From Isoetes taiwanensis (lineage: Eukaryota > Streptophyta > Lycopodiopsida > Isoetales > Isoetaceae), in contig JAJEKV010000060.1 of assembly GCA_021234155.1 (NCBI GenBank), positions 4,076,451 through 4,140,450 on the forward strand: a stretch of DNA of 64,000 bases, written 5' to 3'. A program made the translations under genes and the position numbers. Of this stretch, positions 35,318 through 51,029 are shown in pieces; the stretch's first letter is position 1, and each line of letters begins with the position of its first letter. The notes below the pieces were generated by a model. That model did not search any database. It saw only the letters and a list, made by a program, of their open reading frames with translations, and was not told the DNA's origin.

Positions 35318-36455
35318 TGTGTTTTGAATGATTTTGTTTTGAACAAATCCGGTCTTTTTCACGTAACTCACTTAGTCTACGGGCAAAAGATCTACATTAG
35401 GCAAACGGTTGATAACCGAAAAGCCTAAGGTACCTTTTGGCCCTTGAATTTTTACCGAGACTATGGCTAATGATGTATTGGTTGGCTGCAGGTGCGTGCT
35501 CTCCTTTTCCTAATGTAATCCTTCTGTCCAATAAGTCTTAGGTGAGCTTGGAAAAGAAGAAAGAAAGATGAGATGCACATTTGCTCTTAAATGTTATGCT
35601 AAGATATTTGAGTACTTGATCCATTTTATTACTTTAGCAAATGATTTTTGCAAGCATACAGGCTAAAAGGTGAATGTATCTGAAACCTATGGATGTTATT
35701 TGATGTGCCTTCTTCTGGCCATATACTCATGTGGAACAACCTAGCTTAGGAGTCATATTTTTTAAGGTTGTTATATGAACCTCGAAATTGAGTACTTTAG
35801 ACCCTTACGCTTCGTAGTATAAAAAAAGTACAGTTTTATGCACTAAGTTTGCTACGGATATCTTATTTCAAATTTAACTTCCTTATGTAAAACCCATCTC
35901 TTTGATGTAATAAAAAAATATAGAAATATGTTGAAAACATGCTCCTTTGCTTTAAAAGGATTATATGCTTTTCAAATAGAACTTGCTGCTGGTTTCATCG
36001 TGGCAGGACCTGTTGTAGGCTTGAACTATGTACCACCTACATGCATCCAACTACAAATGGGAACTTCAATAATTGTAACTAGTCTTGTGGACTCAAATAA
36101 GGACGTCCCTCTTTAAGTGTTAGGTTTTGCCTTAGAAAATATACAGCTACAATTTATGATGATTTGTAAGCTCATTGGAAGAGAAACTCTTCCCCATCTT
36201 CCATGTCGCTTATTTGCTACAAAATTAGATGTGCAAGCAAAGTTTTCTAAATGCGTGTCAAACTTGCTAGATAAATTTTCATAAAACAAGTGCGCAAAAT
36301 GTTTAAAAGTTTTTAGAAAAGTTGAAAGCTAAGATAAGTGATATAAACAAAGCAGATAATAAGCATAAGCTAATATACATCTCAGATTACTATTTTCATA
36401 TCTACAGGTATTTGTGTCATTCCTCGTGATCGAATTTTTGAATGTCTCAAGATAT
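35318..36455. repeat. Array unit 2: K/L spacer
   Basis: Begins TGTGTTTTGAATGATTTTG directly after the reversed BiP fragment and runs to the BiP stop codon. It carries an intact 62-codon ORF. Confidence 0.85.
35928..36116 (+). CDS. Recurrent 62-codon ORF (copy b)
   Basis: Full-length copy with the central sequence FIVAGPVVGLNYVPP. Same frame and length as 7636-7824 and 59465-59653. Unknown function; may simply be carried along by duplication. Confidence 0.3.
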   Translation: MLKTCSFALKGLYAFQIELAAGFIVAGPVVGLNYVPPTCIQLQMGTSIIVTSLVDSNKDVPL

Positions 36456-38459
36456 TTACAAACTTCGTGAGTGATCTTCATCCTCTTCCTCCGAGGCGGC
36501 AAACACCGCCTTTTGATAAACCTTGGTTATTATCGGATTGCAAACATCCTCAATCTCCTTCACTTCTCTTCAAATCCTCCCCTCAAAGACTTTGGTTATC
36601 GTCCAACCACTCCACAATTTCCTTCAATTCAGCTTCAATCTTTTCTTTGTCATCAGAATCTAGCTTATCCGCTAGCTTGTCCTTGTCACCAATTGAACTC
36701 TTCATGTTGTACACATATGTCTCCAATCTATTCCTGGCATCAATCTTTTCCTTCACCTTCTTATCTTGCTCTGCATATTCCTCAGCCTCCTTGATCATTC
36801 TATCAACCTCATCTGAAGATAAACGATCTTTGTCAGCAGTAATGATGATCTTCTCTGCCTTATTGGTCGCCTTATCCTCTGCCTTCACTTTTAGAATTCC
36901 ATCTGCATCTACTTCAAATGTAACTTCAATCTGGGGAATACCTCTTGGAGCTGGGGCAATACCACTCAAATCAAATTTTCCAAGTTCCCACAATCTTTTG
37001 TCAAGCTTCTTTCTCCTTCAAAGACACGATGCAGAACCACGGTTGTTTGCTTATCCTGATAGGTGCTAAAAATTTGGGATTTTTTAGTTGGAATTGTAGT
37101 ACCCCTGGGAATGAGCTTTGTCATCACTCCACCAACAGTTTCAATGCCAAGGGTCAAAGGAGTGGCATCAAGGATGAGTGCATCTTTAGTCTCTTTGCCG
37201 CCTTCCCCACTTAGAATGCCTCCTTGAACAAATTTGCACCATAGGCTACAAAACCTCATCGGGATTGACTCCCTTGCTAGGCTCCTTGCCTTCAAAGTAG
37301 TCCTTCAACAATTGCTGTACCTTTGGGATACGAGTACTTCCTCCAACAAGAACGATTTCATCAATCTGTGACTTCTTAAGGCCAGCATCATCCATGGCCT
37401 TCCTAACAGGGCCTAATGTCTTCTTGAACAAGTCATTGTTAAGCTCCTCAAACCTCGCTCTGGTAAGTGGTTCAGAGAAATCAACACCATCAAAAAGACT
37501 CTCAACCTCAATTCTAACTTGGTGCTGGTTCTTGAGTGCCCTCTTTGCACGCCTCGCCTCAAGGACGGAGTTTTCCAATAGCCCTGCTATCCTTGCTAAT
37601 GTCCTTGTTGTACTTCTTCTTGATGAGTTTAATAAAGTGCTCCATAATTCTGTGGTCAAAATCCTCTCCTCCAAGATGAGTATCACCACTTGTGGCTAAA
37701 ACTTCAAATACTCCATTATCAATTGTTAAGATGCTGACATCAAAGGTACCACCACCAAGGTCAAACACAAGTATGTTCTTCTCGTTTCCCTTCTCATTAA
37801 GTCCATAAGCCAATGTTGCTGCAGTTGGCTCATTCAGAATACGAGCCACGTTAAGTCCAGCAATGATACCAGCATCTTTTGTGGCCTGTCTCTGTGCATC
37901 ATTGAAATAAGCTGGGACAGTGATAACAGCATTTTTTACGACCTTTCCTAAGAATGCCTCTGCAGTTTCCTTCATTTTTATCAAAATCAGTTTCCTTCAT
38001 TTTTATCAAAATCATGGCGCTAATCTCCTCTGGGCTGAAAAGCTTAACTTCGCCATCCTTGATCTTAACTTGTATATAAGGTTTCCCATCTTTGTTGATG
38101 ATCTTGTAGGGCAATAGTTTCATATCATTTTGGACTTCTTTGTCGTCAAACTTCCTTCCAATCAAACGTTTAGGGTCAAAAATGGTCCTTTCGGGGTTAG
38201 AAGCAGCTTGGTTCTTGGCTGCCTCTCCAATAAGTCTTTCAGAATCTGTGAAGGCTACCCATGAAGGTGTGATTCGATTTCCCTGGTCATTGGCTATGAT
38301 TTCTACATGCCCATCTTTGTTATAAACCCCCACACAAGAATATGTTGTTCCGAGATCAATACCAATTACTGTATCTAATTTGGGAGCTTCTTCTGCGCCT
38401 GCTGCTACAGATACAACCCAAATTGTAAGAAAAGCCAAGCATAGACCTCCCCTCGACAT
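36456..38459 (-). CDS. BiP (ER luminal HSP70) copy 4, near-complete, frame interrupted
   Basis: Start ATG at 38459, stop at 36456. The 2,004 bp equal 667 codons with no introns, matching plant BiP length. The order is signal peptide [20 protein letters not shown]; phosphate loop 1 [15 protein letters not shown]; the [16 protein letters not shown] stretch; phosphate loop 2 [28 protein letters not shown]; adenosine loop [20 protein letters not shown]; substrate-binding [20 protein letters not shown]; lid helices; C-terminal tail. Frame breaks are a 25-bp tandem duplication (AGTTTCCTTCATTTTTATCA..., about 37963-38012) and small changes near 36470-36600, 37020-37060, 37230-37260 and 37570-37590. 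Except for the duplication, most fall at CAG/CTG sites. With those corrected the copy would be open, so it may be a real gene in an imperfect assembly. Confidence 0.85.
37963..38012. repeat. 25-bp tandem duplication within BiP copy 4
   Basis: AGTTTCCTTCATTTTTATCA plus AAATC occurs twice in succession; copies 2, 3, 5 and 6 have it once. It shifts the reading frame in the ATPase domain (LIKMKET region). Confidence 0.9.
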
Positions 38460-39310
38460 TCTCTATTGCCTCTGCTTCTCTCAACACTCTCTTCTGCTTC
38501 TGCTTCTGCTTCTCACCGCTCTGCTTCTTTTAAACAAGCAAGGAAAAGGGCAAAGGAAAAGAAACGCAAAATGGAAAAGGCAAAAAAAAAGGCAAGCATA
38601 AAGATACCTATTTTTTTCTTCTTGATGAGTTCTTATTAAAGGCAGTTCGACCTAATTCTTTGCTGGCCGATCTGGTGGTGCCTTGGCCGATCTGGTGGTG
38701 GGGAGGCACCTTGTCAGAAAGATTGGTTAAATGCTGCTTCCCGTGTACTTATGGCCCAGGAAGGTAAGAATGCTTTGAGAAATGAAAACGAACTCAGTCT
38801 ACAGTTTTGTGCCTTTTAACTTCTTGCAAACGAAGGCTTTGAGGCAATGCAAGCAACTATGGACACATGCATGAAGCAGGAAAATTACTTGAGATTGCAC
38901 CATGCCCAACTTATGAAGAAGCAGTGGCAGCATTGTTTAGTAGATGAAAAACTTATGGGGTGTCAGAACAGATTGGTTAAATGCTGCTTCCCATGTACTT
39001 ATGGCAAGTATTTTTGTAAATAAATAGAATAGAGGGGCTAAGAATACTTGCATCTGGGTAAAGGGAAAAAGGCTGTAAAACCCAAGCCAGTAAGCTTGCA
39101 AGGTCCAGCAGTAAAGTTCAATGATTGCCATGTGACTGTGATGTCTTTCCACACATGCAATTTGGGTGGATCTTCTAATCCAGAAATAAGGTGAGTCTTC
39201 AGTCTAGATATATTACTCATGTAGTGTTGGATATGTTACTTAGCTGGTACAAAAGGCATTTTATTTTAGAACTTATTAAGAAACATGATGATAGTGCGTT
39301 TTTGTTTTAG

Positions 39311-39435
39311 GATTTGCTTAGTGGCCAGTCCATTATGAATATTGGTGATTTGGGTGCGACTTCAAGTACCAGCAAAGAGCTAATTTCAAGACCATATATT
39401 AGCCGCTGGTTTGTGGTTGGACAAGAGCCTCAAAG
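39311..39435 (+). other. Putative exon of unidentified gene (copy 2)
   Basis: Same open stretch and splice-like borders as 21450-21574, with one substitution (SKELISRP for SKERISRP). Confidence 0.35.
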
Positions 39436-40233
39436 GTATGACATTTTGGGGTTTTATACATATCCTAGTAACGTTGCTACTGTTAAGAAAAATTAGTAAT
39501 TCCTATTGGACAAATCTATTGCTTTAGAACAGGGCTAGATAATTGTTCTATGTTCTGGTTGCATTTACAGAGCATAAGGAACATGAGAAAACTGCATGAG
39601 TCCGAGATATGAAGTTTTGTTGGATAAAAAAGTCTTCATATTTGGCACTGCATGAAGCTAATCTAGTGATTTTTCATGACAAAGAATAGAGGCTTCATGA
39701 TTGATAATGCAAATGGCTTACAACACCCTTGGATAATGCACCTTGTGCATGCTCTCTTGCTTAAGATGACAATCTAGAAGAAAAATAGTATCATCATTAA
39801 AACATTAACAATCTCTATCTAGGTCCAAAAAGTTCACGAGCCTTTATGAAAGACTGAGGTGGCTTTTCAGAGACTAGATTTAATGGCAGTGCATTTAAAT
39901 TGATCTTTATTGCAGGTTTATGCTTTTGAATAAATTTGTGTTTGTGGTAAATTAGGAATTGTTTCTTACCCTTCTAGATCTGGAAGCCTTTTGTAGTTGT
40001 ATAAGTCATGATTATGAGAAGCCACTAGAGTTGCATTGTAACACAATATTCATGGGAAAGGAAAGGAATTTCTGACTGTTAAAATTTTCTCTCTACAGAA
40101 TGCTTTGCATGTTCTAATGTTGATTTGTTGAAGTTGCAAACGTAGATATAGAGTGCATTCTTATTATGTAGTAGCATGTTTATTTGATATATTTTGTTAT
40201 TTGATTTTAAAAATGGCAGTTTTGAAGCATTTA

Positions 40234-41021
40234 ACTTTTCCCTGTACTCGTTGTGGGCTGCGAACTTCAAAAGGTGCTATAGTAGAAAAGGAAGTTGATG
40301 CATAAGGCCCAAAGAAGGTGACGGAATTTTGGGCACTGAATGCTTCGGCATCGATGGTTTGCGAGATTTCTGCAACTTTGACAAGGGGCAAAGGGAAAAG
40401 TTCTGACCAGGAAGTGTATCTGCACATCACATTTGTGTTCAGAGCACAAAGAACAATAGCAGAAAATTGCACATGTTAATTAAAGAGACAGTTAACCAGG
40501 AAGAAGTGATGGTATGTGCGGATATTGACAAGGTTCTGCTTCATGATTTTTTACATGGGAAATGAACAACTTACACCAGAATCCACTTTCCATTGAGCAG
40601 TTGCAGTGTATCTGTAGGAGCCGGGTAGGGTTCTTAGCTTCCAGCTCATTTATCAGTTCTATAACTTCTGCACGGACCTCACTGCTAGCAACAAGGCCGT
40701 GTTTCAGTACCAAAAGCAGAATCAATCAATCCCTTCTTAAGCCCTAATATTGTATTATCTTCTGCAGGTGTTTCCACAGTTGTAACTACATCATGGCTGG
40801 ATGATTGTTCGTGCTTGGCTCTATGGCTCTCATTTTCCTGACCATTATTTTTGTCTGGCAAAGCTGAAGCCACCAGACTTCTCTAACCAGGAGTATATAG
40901 AGAGGTAGAAACAAATGGAGATTTTGAATGGAACTTTACATGCCTTCCCCGGGGAAAGAGGCAATTTGTCGCTTATAAGTCGCAAATGGGGCTTCAATAC
41001 TGCATCAGAGATTATCGCCAT
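40234..41021 (-). pseudogene. Fibrillin (PAP) 5' exons, copy 2
   Basis: Exon 1 runs from the ATG at 41021 (MAIISDAVLKPHLRLISDKL) to the donor at 40575; exon 2 runs from 40419 to about 40234. The transit-peptide region is better preserved than in copy 1, but the same 2-bp CT insertion breaks the frame before ALPDKNNG. A further change at the SAFGTE region (GTGTTTCAG for GTGCTCAG) shifts the frame again. Exon 2 reads [20 protein letters not shown] and [20 protein letters not shown] cleanly. Confidence 0.8.
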
Positions 41022-43066
41022 AATAAATCTGGTCTGATCAACCAAGCCCTTGAATGCAGATGAAGAAAGTTGCCAGATCCGTGAGAGAAGTATATCATGT
41101 TGAATTCATTTTTACTGTTAAAATATTATTCTTTTCAATTCCATGATCCATCTCATGTGATAATGTACGGCAACAGAAAGAGAATTCAAATGCAACAACT
41201 CGACTTATAAAATTCACCATGAAAATTTATATTAGCAAAGAATTTTAGTATGTACAACTTGGAGGCTGTCACATGTTAATCGTTCATTATATCAAGAAAC
41301 TTACTTGTGAACATCATTTCCTCTTTACCATAAGTATTCATAGCCACAAGAAGGGCTATGAATATTCCACTACTGGATCGCGAACAGGTATTGCAAATAT
41401 CGTTTTATTTTTTCCAATAGATCTCACTAATAGCAAAGACTAAATGGAAATTTCATATAGAAACACAACAAGCATTGAAGCTTGATATACAACATTGTGT
41501 TTCACTTGGATGTTTATGTCCAAGAACACTAACATGATCTCTTGTACTCAACCTACAAAAAGTCAAAGGTAATAGCAAAAACAACTTAACCCAACCAAAC
41601 ATTATTGTGCAAATCCTCACAAGTAGACCCAGACAACCATGTCCACTGGAAAAAGAATAGTTACTAGGAACGTGTGGCCAGCGATGCCGGGCAATTCTTG
41701 AGAGCGTTTGGAATGGGTTTAGGGTATTAGACTTTGTAGCTACATTAGAATTTATAGAATCTATGTAGGTGAAATGGGCAGGAAGGCATAATGCATGAGT
41801 ATAGTTGAATAGAAATAGAAAATGTACATCCCTATGAAGGATGAGCGCAAACCTTGTTTTTAAGTGTAAACATGCTATGAACTAATTTTATACAAAACAT
41901 GTACGCCTCCCAAAGAAATGATCTTTCAAAGCAACAAAGCTAATGAAACAGTGGCAAACGTTGATACATGTGAGAGAGATTCATCTTATGTCTATTTGTT
42001 GTTAAACGCGAATCTCTAGAAACGCAGTGCCCAAATGCCGTGCATTAGTCATGTAATGCGTGTGGGAATAGGTAGATGTAATGGAATATGTAGAAAACTT
42101 GTAAAATGTACTCATGATATATAGATGTAATGGAGTACCAACTGTGAAGGATTTAAGGTTTAGGGACGAATTAGCCCTAACACATCGAATGGATAGAAGT
42201 AATGGAAAGCATATGTTGCAAATATGTTGGCGCATAAGGTTTTTGTGGAATACACAATTGCAATTTTGTTACCCTCAGGTATTTGCAAGCTAAGATTATA
42301 CTACCATTCTACTTGCATTGTTGGGGTGCCTTAATAAAATCATGCATAGTGCTACTTAAAAGATTAGTTGTCGATTCTCGCTTGATGATTTGCACCATTT
42401 CAATACAGTTCAATTTAATTGGTTTCATATGCAAATAAACTTACAGAAACGTGATGGTTGCACAACGCCTTTGCATTAGTTGTGGGCACACGAAATGGAA
42501 TTTATCTGAACATATATAATTATTATTGGGTCGATTCTTTGGCATATTCTTCGACGTCGAGGCACTTATCTTGGCCGTCCATTGAATTACAAATAATTTT
42601 TTACCGTAGACATTTTAGAGAAGGCCACCGCCATAGCCATCGGTGTACGTGGTCGGGCCGGGGTTCAAGCTTCAGATAGCGGGGCTGCAAATGTGGTCGT
42701 ATCCAACGTTTGGTGCTTGATTTTTTTGCTGCAAAAGCCTTACTTATTTGTTTGACTCTGTATTGTAGTGTTCCGGCACAGTTAAGTTCGCCTAATTGCA
42801 TAAATATCAAATTATTCTCTTCTTATTAGGTTTAAAACTTCAATTTGGGTTTACAACTTTCATTATGTATGAAACATCCTCTTCTCATTAGGTTTATATC
42901 TTCAAATTCGGTTTACAACCTTGATTATGTATCTTTCAACTTTTTTCTATTCTAGATTTTATGCCTCAAAAGCTCTAAAAGAATAAGTAGCAGAACGAGT
43001 TTATGGAAGTCTGAAAAACATGTGCAGTATATGCGCTTAATAAATGCTATTGAAGATTTCTTAACC

Positions 43067-45007
43067 AAATGATACCACGGATTGGGAATTTGCAAAAATA
43101 TCTTTAACTCTAGACATAGTACATTTTCTTGACTAAGCTTTAACCAACAGGATCAAGTGTCAATTGTAGACCGTAGAAAATAGAATAGAATAAACTAGAA
43201 AATGTAAATATCGGCAGCCGACGTGACGCCTTTATTCTTTAAGGCTTAATGCTCACAATCTGCTTGAGCAAGCATAAACGTGTTCCTTGTTGAGAGAAAA
43301 CCTTGGTGAAACAACCTGTACCTGTGCTTCCTGCTCAAGCATGTTCCTATAGCAAAATATTTAGAGACCTTTCCTATGCAAGAAGGGAAGAAAAGGGATT
43401 AAAAGTCTAAATCATGATCAAGCAACAACAATTATGCACTATAACTGGAGCATTTACAAGTAAACGATTTGAAGTGTCCCATATCTATGATGTGGCAGTC
43501 CCTGAATTCGGATAAAATTTTGACGGTCTAACAAATGTGATATGTGGCAGTTCTAGGATAAAGTAGGCATCAAGAGGCTATGCTAGGGTTTACGGACCAT
43601 TAAAAATATCAAAGGGTTATCATCATGCTAGTTAATTTCATCTCTGATACACCATAAGCCATGGCTGCACTACAGGTTTTTCAAAAGTTCTATTTGGAAA
43701 TATGCACTTTGTTGCAACTGTACTTACAAACCACATCAAAATCAACAAATAATTAAAAAAAAAACCTCTAGAATCGCCATGTTGTTGGCATGCGTGTTCT
43801 CTTCTCATGCATCACCAAAGAAGATATTGGTGTTCTTTCCGATCACTTCCAAGAAGGTTCGGTGTTCTTTCTCTTGTGACACTTTTTCGGCGGGCAAGAT
43901 TTGCTAAAAAAAGGGTATGCTGATTTTGCAGAAAGATGGGAAAATTGATGGTGTATATTGCAAAGATTGATGGTTGTAGCCGTGGGGAGATGGGAGCAAG
44001 CCAAAGGTAGATCATGAAAAATCTGAGGCAAAGTCATGGCGCCTGCGGCAGAGCTATGATAGGGCCAAATCCACTAAGCCCAACACGGCCTCCGATCCAC
44101 CACGCCCCAGGAAGTGTGCGCCTGCAAGCTCATGGCCAACGCCACCACCCTTCGCAGTTTCAACCCTGCTGGTGCCAAAGCCATGCCTCTCAAATGCAAC
44201 ATCTCCTTGCCTGCTGCTCCTCCTTCCAAACGCAAATATTTTTCTCCCTTCTAGCTCTCGACTAGGCATCTTATTCTTTGCTTCAGATTGCCTCCCCGCT
44301 TTGCATTTCACAAAGAACATTTTTTCAAGAGCGCAAGGACAAATGGAGAAGCCGGAATAGTGTAGCCGAAACAGTAAGTAAGGCAAAAATATCAAGGCTT
44401 TAGACGATCGTGGGTCGCTAAAACATTCTTATATAACAGGGGGTTGTTAAGGAAACTTGTAAATGAATCGTTAAAAGAGAAGGTCACCACGATAAATTTC
44501 TTTGTAGATATAATAAAGAGTTATAAATGTAATTTGTGCATAGATGTAACGGAGTTTCAAGTGTGGAAGGTGGATGGAATGGGTAGGAAATAATGGGATG
44601 CATGGAGCGAAAGACATATAGGGATGGCTTGCACGCGTGGATGCCTGAGATGGCTTAAGTTGGGATGTCCTTTGATTCCTTGTGTTTGAATTTTCAAATC
44701 CCTAACTTCTCATTGATAAAACAAAATCTTGAAGATAAATGCATTCTTCATGATCAATTGTATGAAGGAAATTTTATATTTGGGCTTCATAATTGTAATA
44801 TTCGTCCAACACAATGATGGCTTGGAAGCCAAAGCCAATATTTCTAAGAGCAAACAATAGATTGCACTTTTTACAGGCTGCTACAAACATGTCTGGTATT
44901 GCCTACTATGCTTGATCTCTTAACATTAATAAAAGGTGCACTTGAAATCAATTTTCCATGGTCTTTGCCTTCAATCGAAAATTGTCGAAAATTGCCATTG
45001 CAAACAT
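43067..45007. repeat. Array unit 2: block R
   Basis: Homologous to the other R blocks. Between about 43200 and 44500 it carries dense CAG/CTG-centred differences, for example CTTTTTCGGCGGGCAAGATT where other copies read CTTTTTCTGGCAGTATT. A 40-codon transit-peptide-like start lies at 44132. Confidence 0.8.
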
Positions 45008-46818
45008 GTGATGAAACCCTCATTCTAAGATTGACATTCAAGCAAAGAGTGCAATAATTACAACTTATACATCATTCTATAATGGTCCTACATATATGGT
45101 TGCTTATTGAAATCCCTTTCCAGCTTAGAAATGCATTGATAGCTGGCTAAGAAATCCCATTGTGCTAAACCTCCAATAACTAATGGAAGCTCTGACGAAC
45201 GGTTTTTTAATTCTTTAGATTTTCACTCTCAATACAGCTTGTGCTGCCATAAGTTGTACAATGAAGATGTGCTTCATAACAAAATGGTCATATTGCGGCT
45301 TTGATGCAGTGATAAACGTCATACTTTTAAGAACTATAAAAAACAATTGTGATCTGAGAAGGATTGTTAATTTATAAGTTCTGCATAAAAAAACCTACAA
45401 TAGCCAATACTACATTTCAAAAGAGAATCAAGTTAGAAAACCATTATAGCTATACAATCTACCCAAATCTAAATATATGCCATGGTCCTAACATGAACAC
45501 ATGAATATCATTAGGTTAAATACTATCACCCATATTGCCACCATGAGGAACAATGCTAGTAAGATATACCAACAATATGTATTCATAAAAAAATAAAAAA
45601 TAAAAACTAGAAAAAAGGCTAAAAAAGAGGGCTTAGGCAAGATTAAGTTTGATTCAATTTCTCATTAAGAAAGCATGTATCGGACAATCTATTTAAATTG
45701 GAAGGCTAGATTGAAATTGTGATTAAATAGATTAATTTCATTTTTATGAATGAAGTAACTAATAATATTCTCTAAATGAAATATGAAAACCCACGCTTGC
45801 AAATGAGGCGTAGATTTATAAATGCTTTAGCTTTTATGTTGTTAGATTTTGCTTCTTCTTTAAGAAACCAAGATTTGTTTGTTTTAGACGGATTAGCTTA
45901 CTAATTGTTATGGCTCCTAGTGGTGGATTTGCATTGTTGGATTATATTCCCTTTTTTTTTAATTGGTTTGCTTTTTGCTTATCATTGGTTATATGAAGGA
46001 CTTGGATTTCGAAATGATCATGAAATGGTTTATAGGTGGCAATGTCAAGGAGTTCTTTCTTGCTTGGATGTCTAAATCTTATGATGTTTAGATTTAGAAT
46101 ATTCCTATGACAGCCTTATTGATATTTGGAGATGGCACTTTTGTGCTTGTTGGAAGTGCAAGGAGTTTGACAATAGGCAAGTGGCACAAGTAGCATTTTT
46201 GTGTTTTTTTTTATGTCGACAAATTGGTGGCAGTTGGGCATGGTTTCTAACTAGATGGCTACTTCTGTCCCTTGCACATATGAAGAAGTATTATGCAATG
46301 GAAAACTACTTTACGTCTCTTTGCACATTTAACAACTCTAACGTGCCACAATGGAAGGTTTTTTAAGTATAACATAAAGAAATAATGAAGATTTTTAGGC
46401 GGTCTTCTCGTGAGTCGTGATAGATCCGATTGGAGAAAATGGCTTCCATCGTGATAGGGCATTTACACGCTAGCAATTATTTAACATGTGAATTTGAGGT
46501 GTTCTTCCGACCCTCGTGGTTTTTTTACTTTTGATCCCGTGTCTTCCCAAAATCCATCACCACCTTATTCTTTAATATATTTGTCATTTATCAATGGAAG
46601 GTACGATTCCTCAATTTGATGTAACAGACTACTTCAGATATGTGTTGTCATCATGGCTCTTGTTTGAGAATGGCTTTACCTCTATTTATACCTTTATCAC
46701 ATATAAGGAAGTGTCGAGCAATTAGTAGTGTGTCATTGCCCAACATTTTGGAGCTTTGTGATAAAGCAAGATTGAGCCCGATGAGCAAGAAGGTATTCTT
46801 TTGCTAATCAATTTTCGT
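45008..46818. repeat. Array unit 2: block S
   Basis: Homologous to the other S blocks. The R/S junction is shortened (AAACATGTGATGAAACCC), lacking about 20 bp of the TTTTTTATATACTTGC stretch. No recognised gene. Confidence 0.8.
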
Positions 46819-47059
46819 GTCTTTGAAGGAGAAAGAAGCTTGACAAAAGATTGTTGGGAACTTGGAAAATTTGATTTGAGTGGTATTGCCCCAGCTCAAG
46901 AGGTATTCCCCAGATTGAACTTACTTTTGAAGTAGATGCGTATGGAATACTAAAAGTGAGGCAGAGGATAAGGCGACCAATAAGGTAGATAAGATCATCA
47001 ATATCGCTGATCTAAGATCGCTTATCTTCGATGAGGTTGATAGAATGATCAAGGAGGCT
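46819..47059 (+). pseudogene. BiP internal fragment in reverse orientation (copy 2)
   Basis: Same boundaries and the same one-base loss as 35080-35317. The acceptor-like TTTTCAGGTC reads TTTTCGTGTC here, and GTTGACGAAGATCGTTTATC reads GCTGATCTAAGATCGCTTATC, so it is the most altered of the three fragments. Confidence 0.8.
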
Positions 47060-48190
47060 TGTGTTTTGAATGATTTTGTTTTGAACAAATGGTTTTTTTC
47101 ACGTAACTCACTTAGTCTACGGGCAAAAGATCTACATTAGGCAAACGGTTGATAACCGAAAAGCCTAAGGTACCTTTTTGGCCCTTGAATTTTACCCGCA
47201 CTATGGCTAATGATGTATTGGTTGGTCAGCAGTAATGCGTTCCTTTTCCTAATGTAATCCTTCCGTCCAATAAGTCTTAGGTGAGCTTGGAAAAGAAGAA
47301 AGAAAGATGAGATGCACATTTGCTCTTAAATGTTATGCTAAGATATTTGAGTACTTGATCCATTTTATTACTTTAGCAAATGATTTTTGCAAGCATACAA
47401 AGCAAAAGGTGAATGTATCCAAAACCTATGGATGTTATTTGATGTGCCTTCTTCCGCCATATACCATAACCTAGCTTAGTAGTCATATTTTTTTTAAGAT
47501 TGTTATATGAACCTCTCGAAATTGAGTACTTTAGACCCTTACGCTTCAGTAGTATAAAAAAAAGTACGCTTTTATGCACTAAGTTTGCTACGGATATCTT
47601 ATTTCAAATCGAACTTCCTTATGTAAAACCCATCTCTTTGATGTAATAAAAAATATAGAAATATGTTGAAAACATGCTCCTTTGCTTTAAAAAAGGATTA
47701 TATGCTTTTCAAATAGAACTTGTCACTGGTTTCATCGTATAGACCTCGGTTGTAGGCTTGAACTATGTACCACCTACATGCATCCAACTACAAATGGGAA
47801 CTTCAATAATTGTAACTAGTCTTGTGGACTCAAATAAGGACGCCCCTCTTTTAAGTGTTAGGTTTTGCCTTAGAAAATATACAAATACAATTTATGATGA
47901 TTTGTAAGCTCATTGGAAGAGAAACTCTTCCTGCATCTTCCATGTCGCTTATTTGCTACAAAATTAGATGTGCAAGCAAAGTGTTCTAAATGCGTGTCAA
48001 ACTTGCTAGATAAATTTTCATAAAACAAGTGCGCAAAATGTTTAAAAGTTTTTAGAAAAGTTGAAAGCTAAGATAAGTGATATAAACAAAGCAGATAATA
48101 AGCATAAGCTAATATACATCTCGACACTATTTTCATATCTACAGTATTTGTGTCATTCCTCGTGATCGAATTTTGAATGTCTCAAGATAT
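47060..48190. repeat. Array unit 3: K/L spacer
   Basis: Homologous to the other spacers. The 62-codon ORF (about 47668-47852) is broken by CAG/CTG-centred changes (CTTGCTGCTGGTTTC reads CTTGTCACTGGTTTC; GGCAGGACCTG reads ATAGACCTCG). Confidence 0.8.
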
Positions 48191-50177
<1,987 letters not shown>

Positions 50178-51029
50178 TCTCTATTGCCTCTGCTTCTCTC
50201 AACACTCTCTTCTGCTTCTGCTTCTGCTTCTCACCGCTCTGCTTCTTTTAAACAAGCAAGGAAAAGGGCAAAGGAAAAGAAACGCAAAATGGAAAAGGCA
50301 AAAAAAAAGGCAAGCATAAAGATACCTATTTTTTTCTTCTTGATGAGTTCTTATTAAAGGCAGTTCGACCTAATTCTTTGCTGGCCGATCTGGTGGTGCC
50401 TTGGCCGATCTGGTGGTGGGGAGGCACCTTGTCAGAAAGATTGGTTAAATGCTGCTTCCCGTGTACTTATGGCCCAGGAAGGTAAGAATGCTTTGAGAAA
50501 TGAAAACGAACTCAGTCTACAGTTTTGTGCCTTTTAACTTCTTGCAAACGAAGGCTTTGAGGCAATGCAAGCAACTATGGACACATGCATGAAGCAGGAA
50601 AATTACTTGAGATTGCACCATGCCCAACTTATGAAGAAGCAGTGGCAGCATTGTTTAGTAGATGAAAAACTTATGGGGTGTCAGAACAGATTGGTTAAAT
50701 GCTGCTTCCCATGTACTTATGGCAAGTATTTTTGTAAATAAATAGAATAGAGGGGCTAAGAATACTTGCATCTGGGTAAAGGGAAAAAGGCTGTAAAACC
50801 CAAGCCAGTAAGCTTGCAAGGTCCAGCAGTAAAGTTCAATGATTGCCATGTGACTGTGATGTCTTTCCACACATGCAATTTGGGTGGATCTTCTAATCCA
50901 GAAATAAGGTGAGTCTTCAGTCTAGATATATTACTCATGTAGTGTTGGATATGTTACTTAGCTGGTACAAAAGGCATTTTATTTTAGAACTTATTAAGAA
51001 ACATGATGATAGTGCTTTTTTTGTTTTAG

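Larger units (their letters stand above)
38460..43066. repeat. Array unit 2: block Q
   Basis: Homologous to 20593-25070 and 50178-54827. It contains the BiP leader (38460-38530), the helical open stretch (38820-38972), the 125-nt exon (39311-39435) and fibrillin exons. It lacks about 26 bp near 41338 (GTTGCCGACGAAATAATTAG...) that the other two copies keep. Confidence 0.85.

Noticed and set aside
36467-37069. 200-codon plus-strand open frame rich in serine and leucine, with similar ones at 8229, 18703, 48272 and 60059
   Set aside because: It is the antisense reading of the BiP lid segment, which is conserved because the minus-strand protein is; no family signature of its own.
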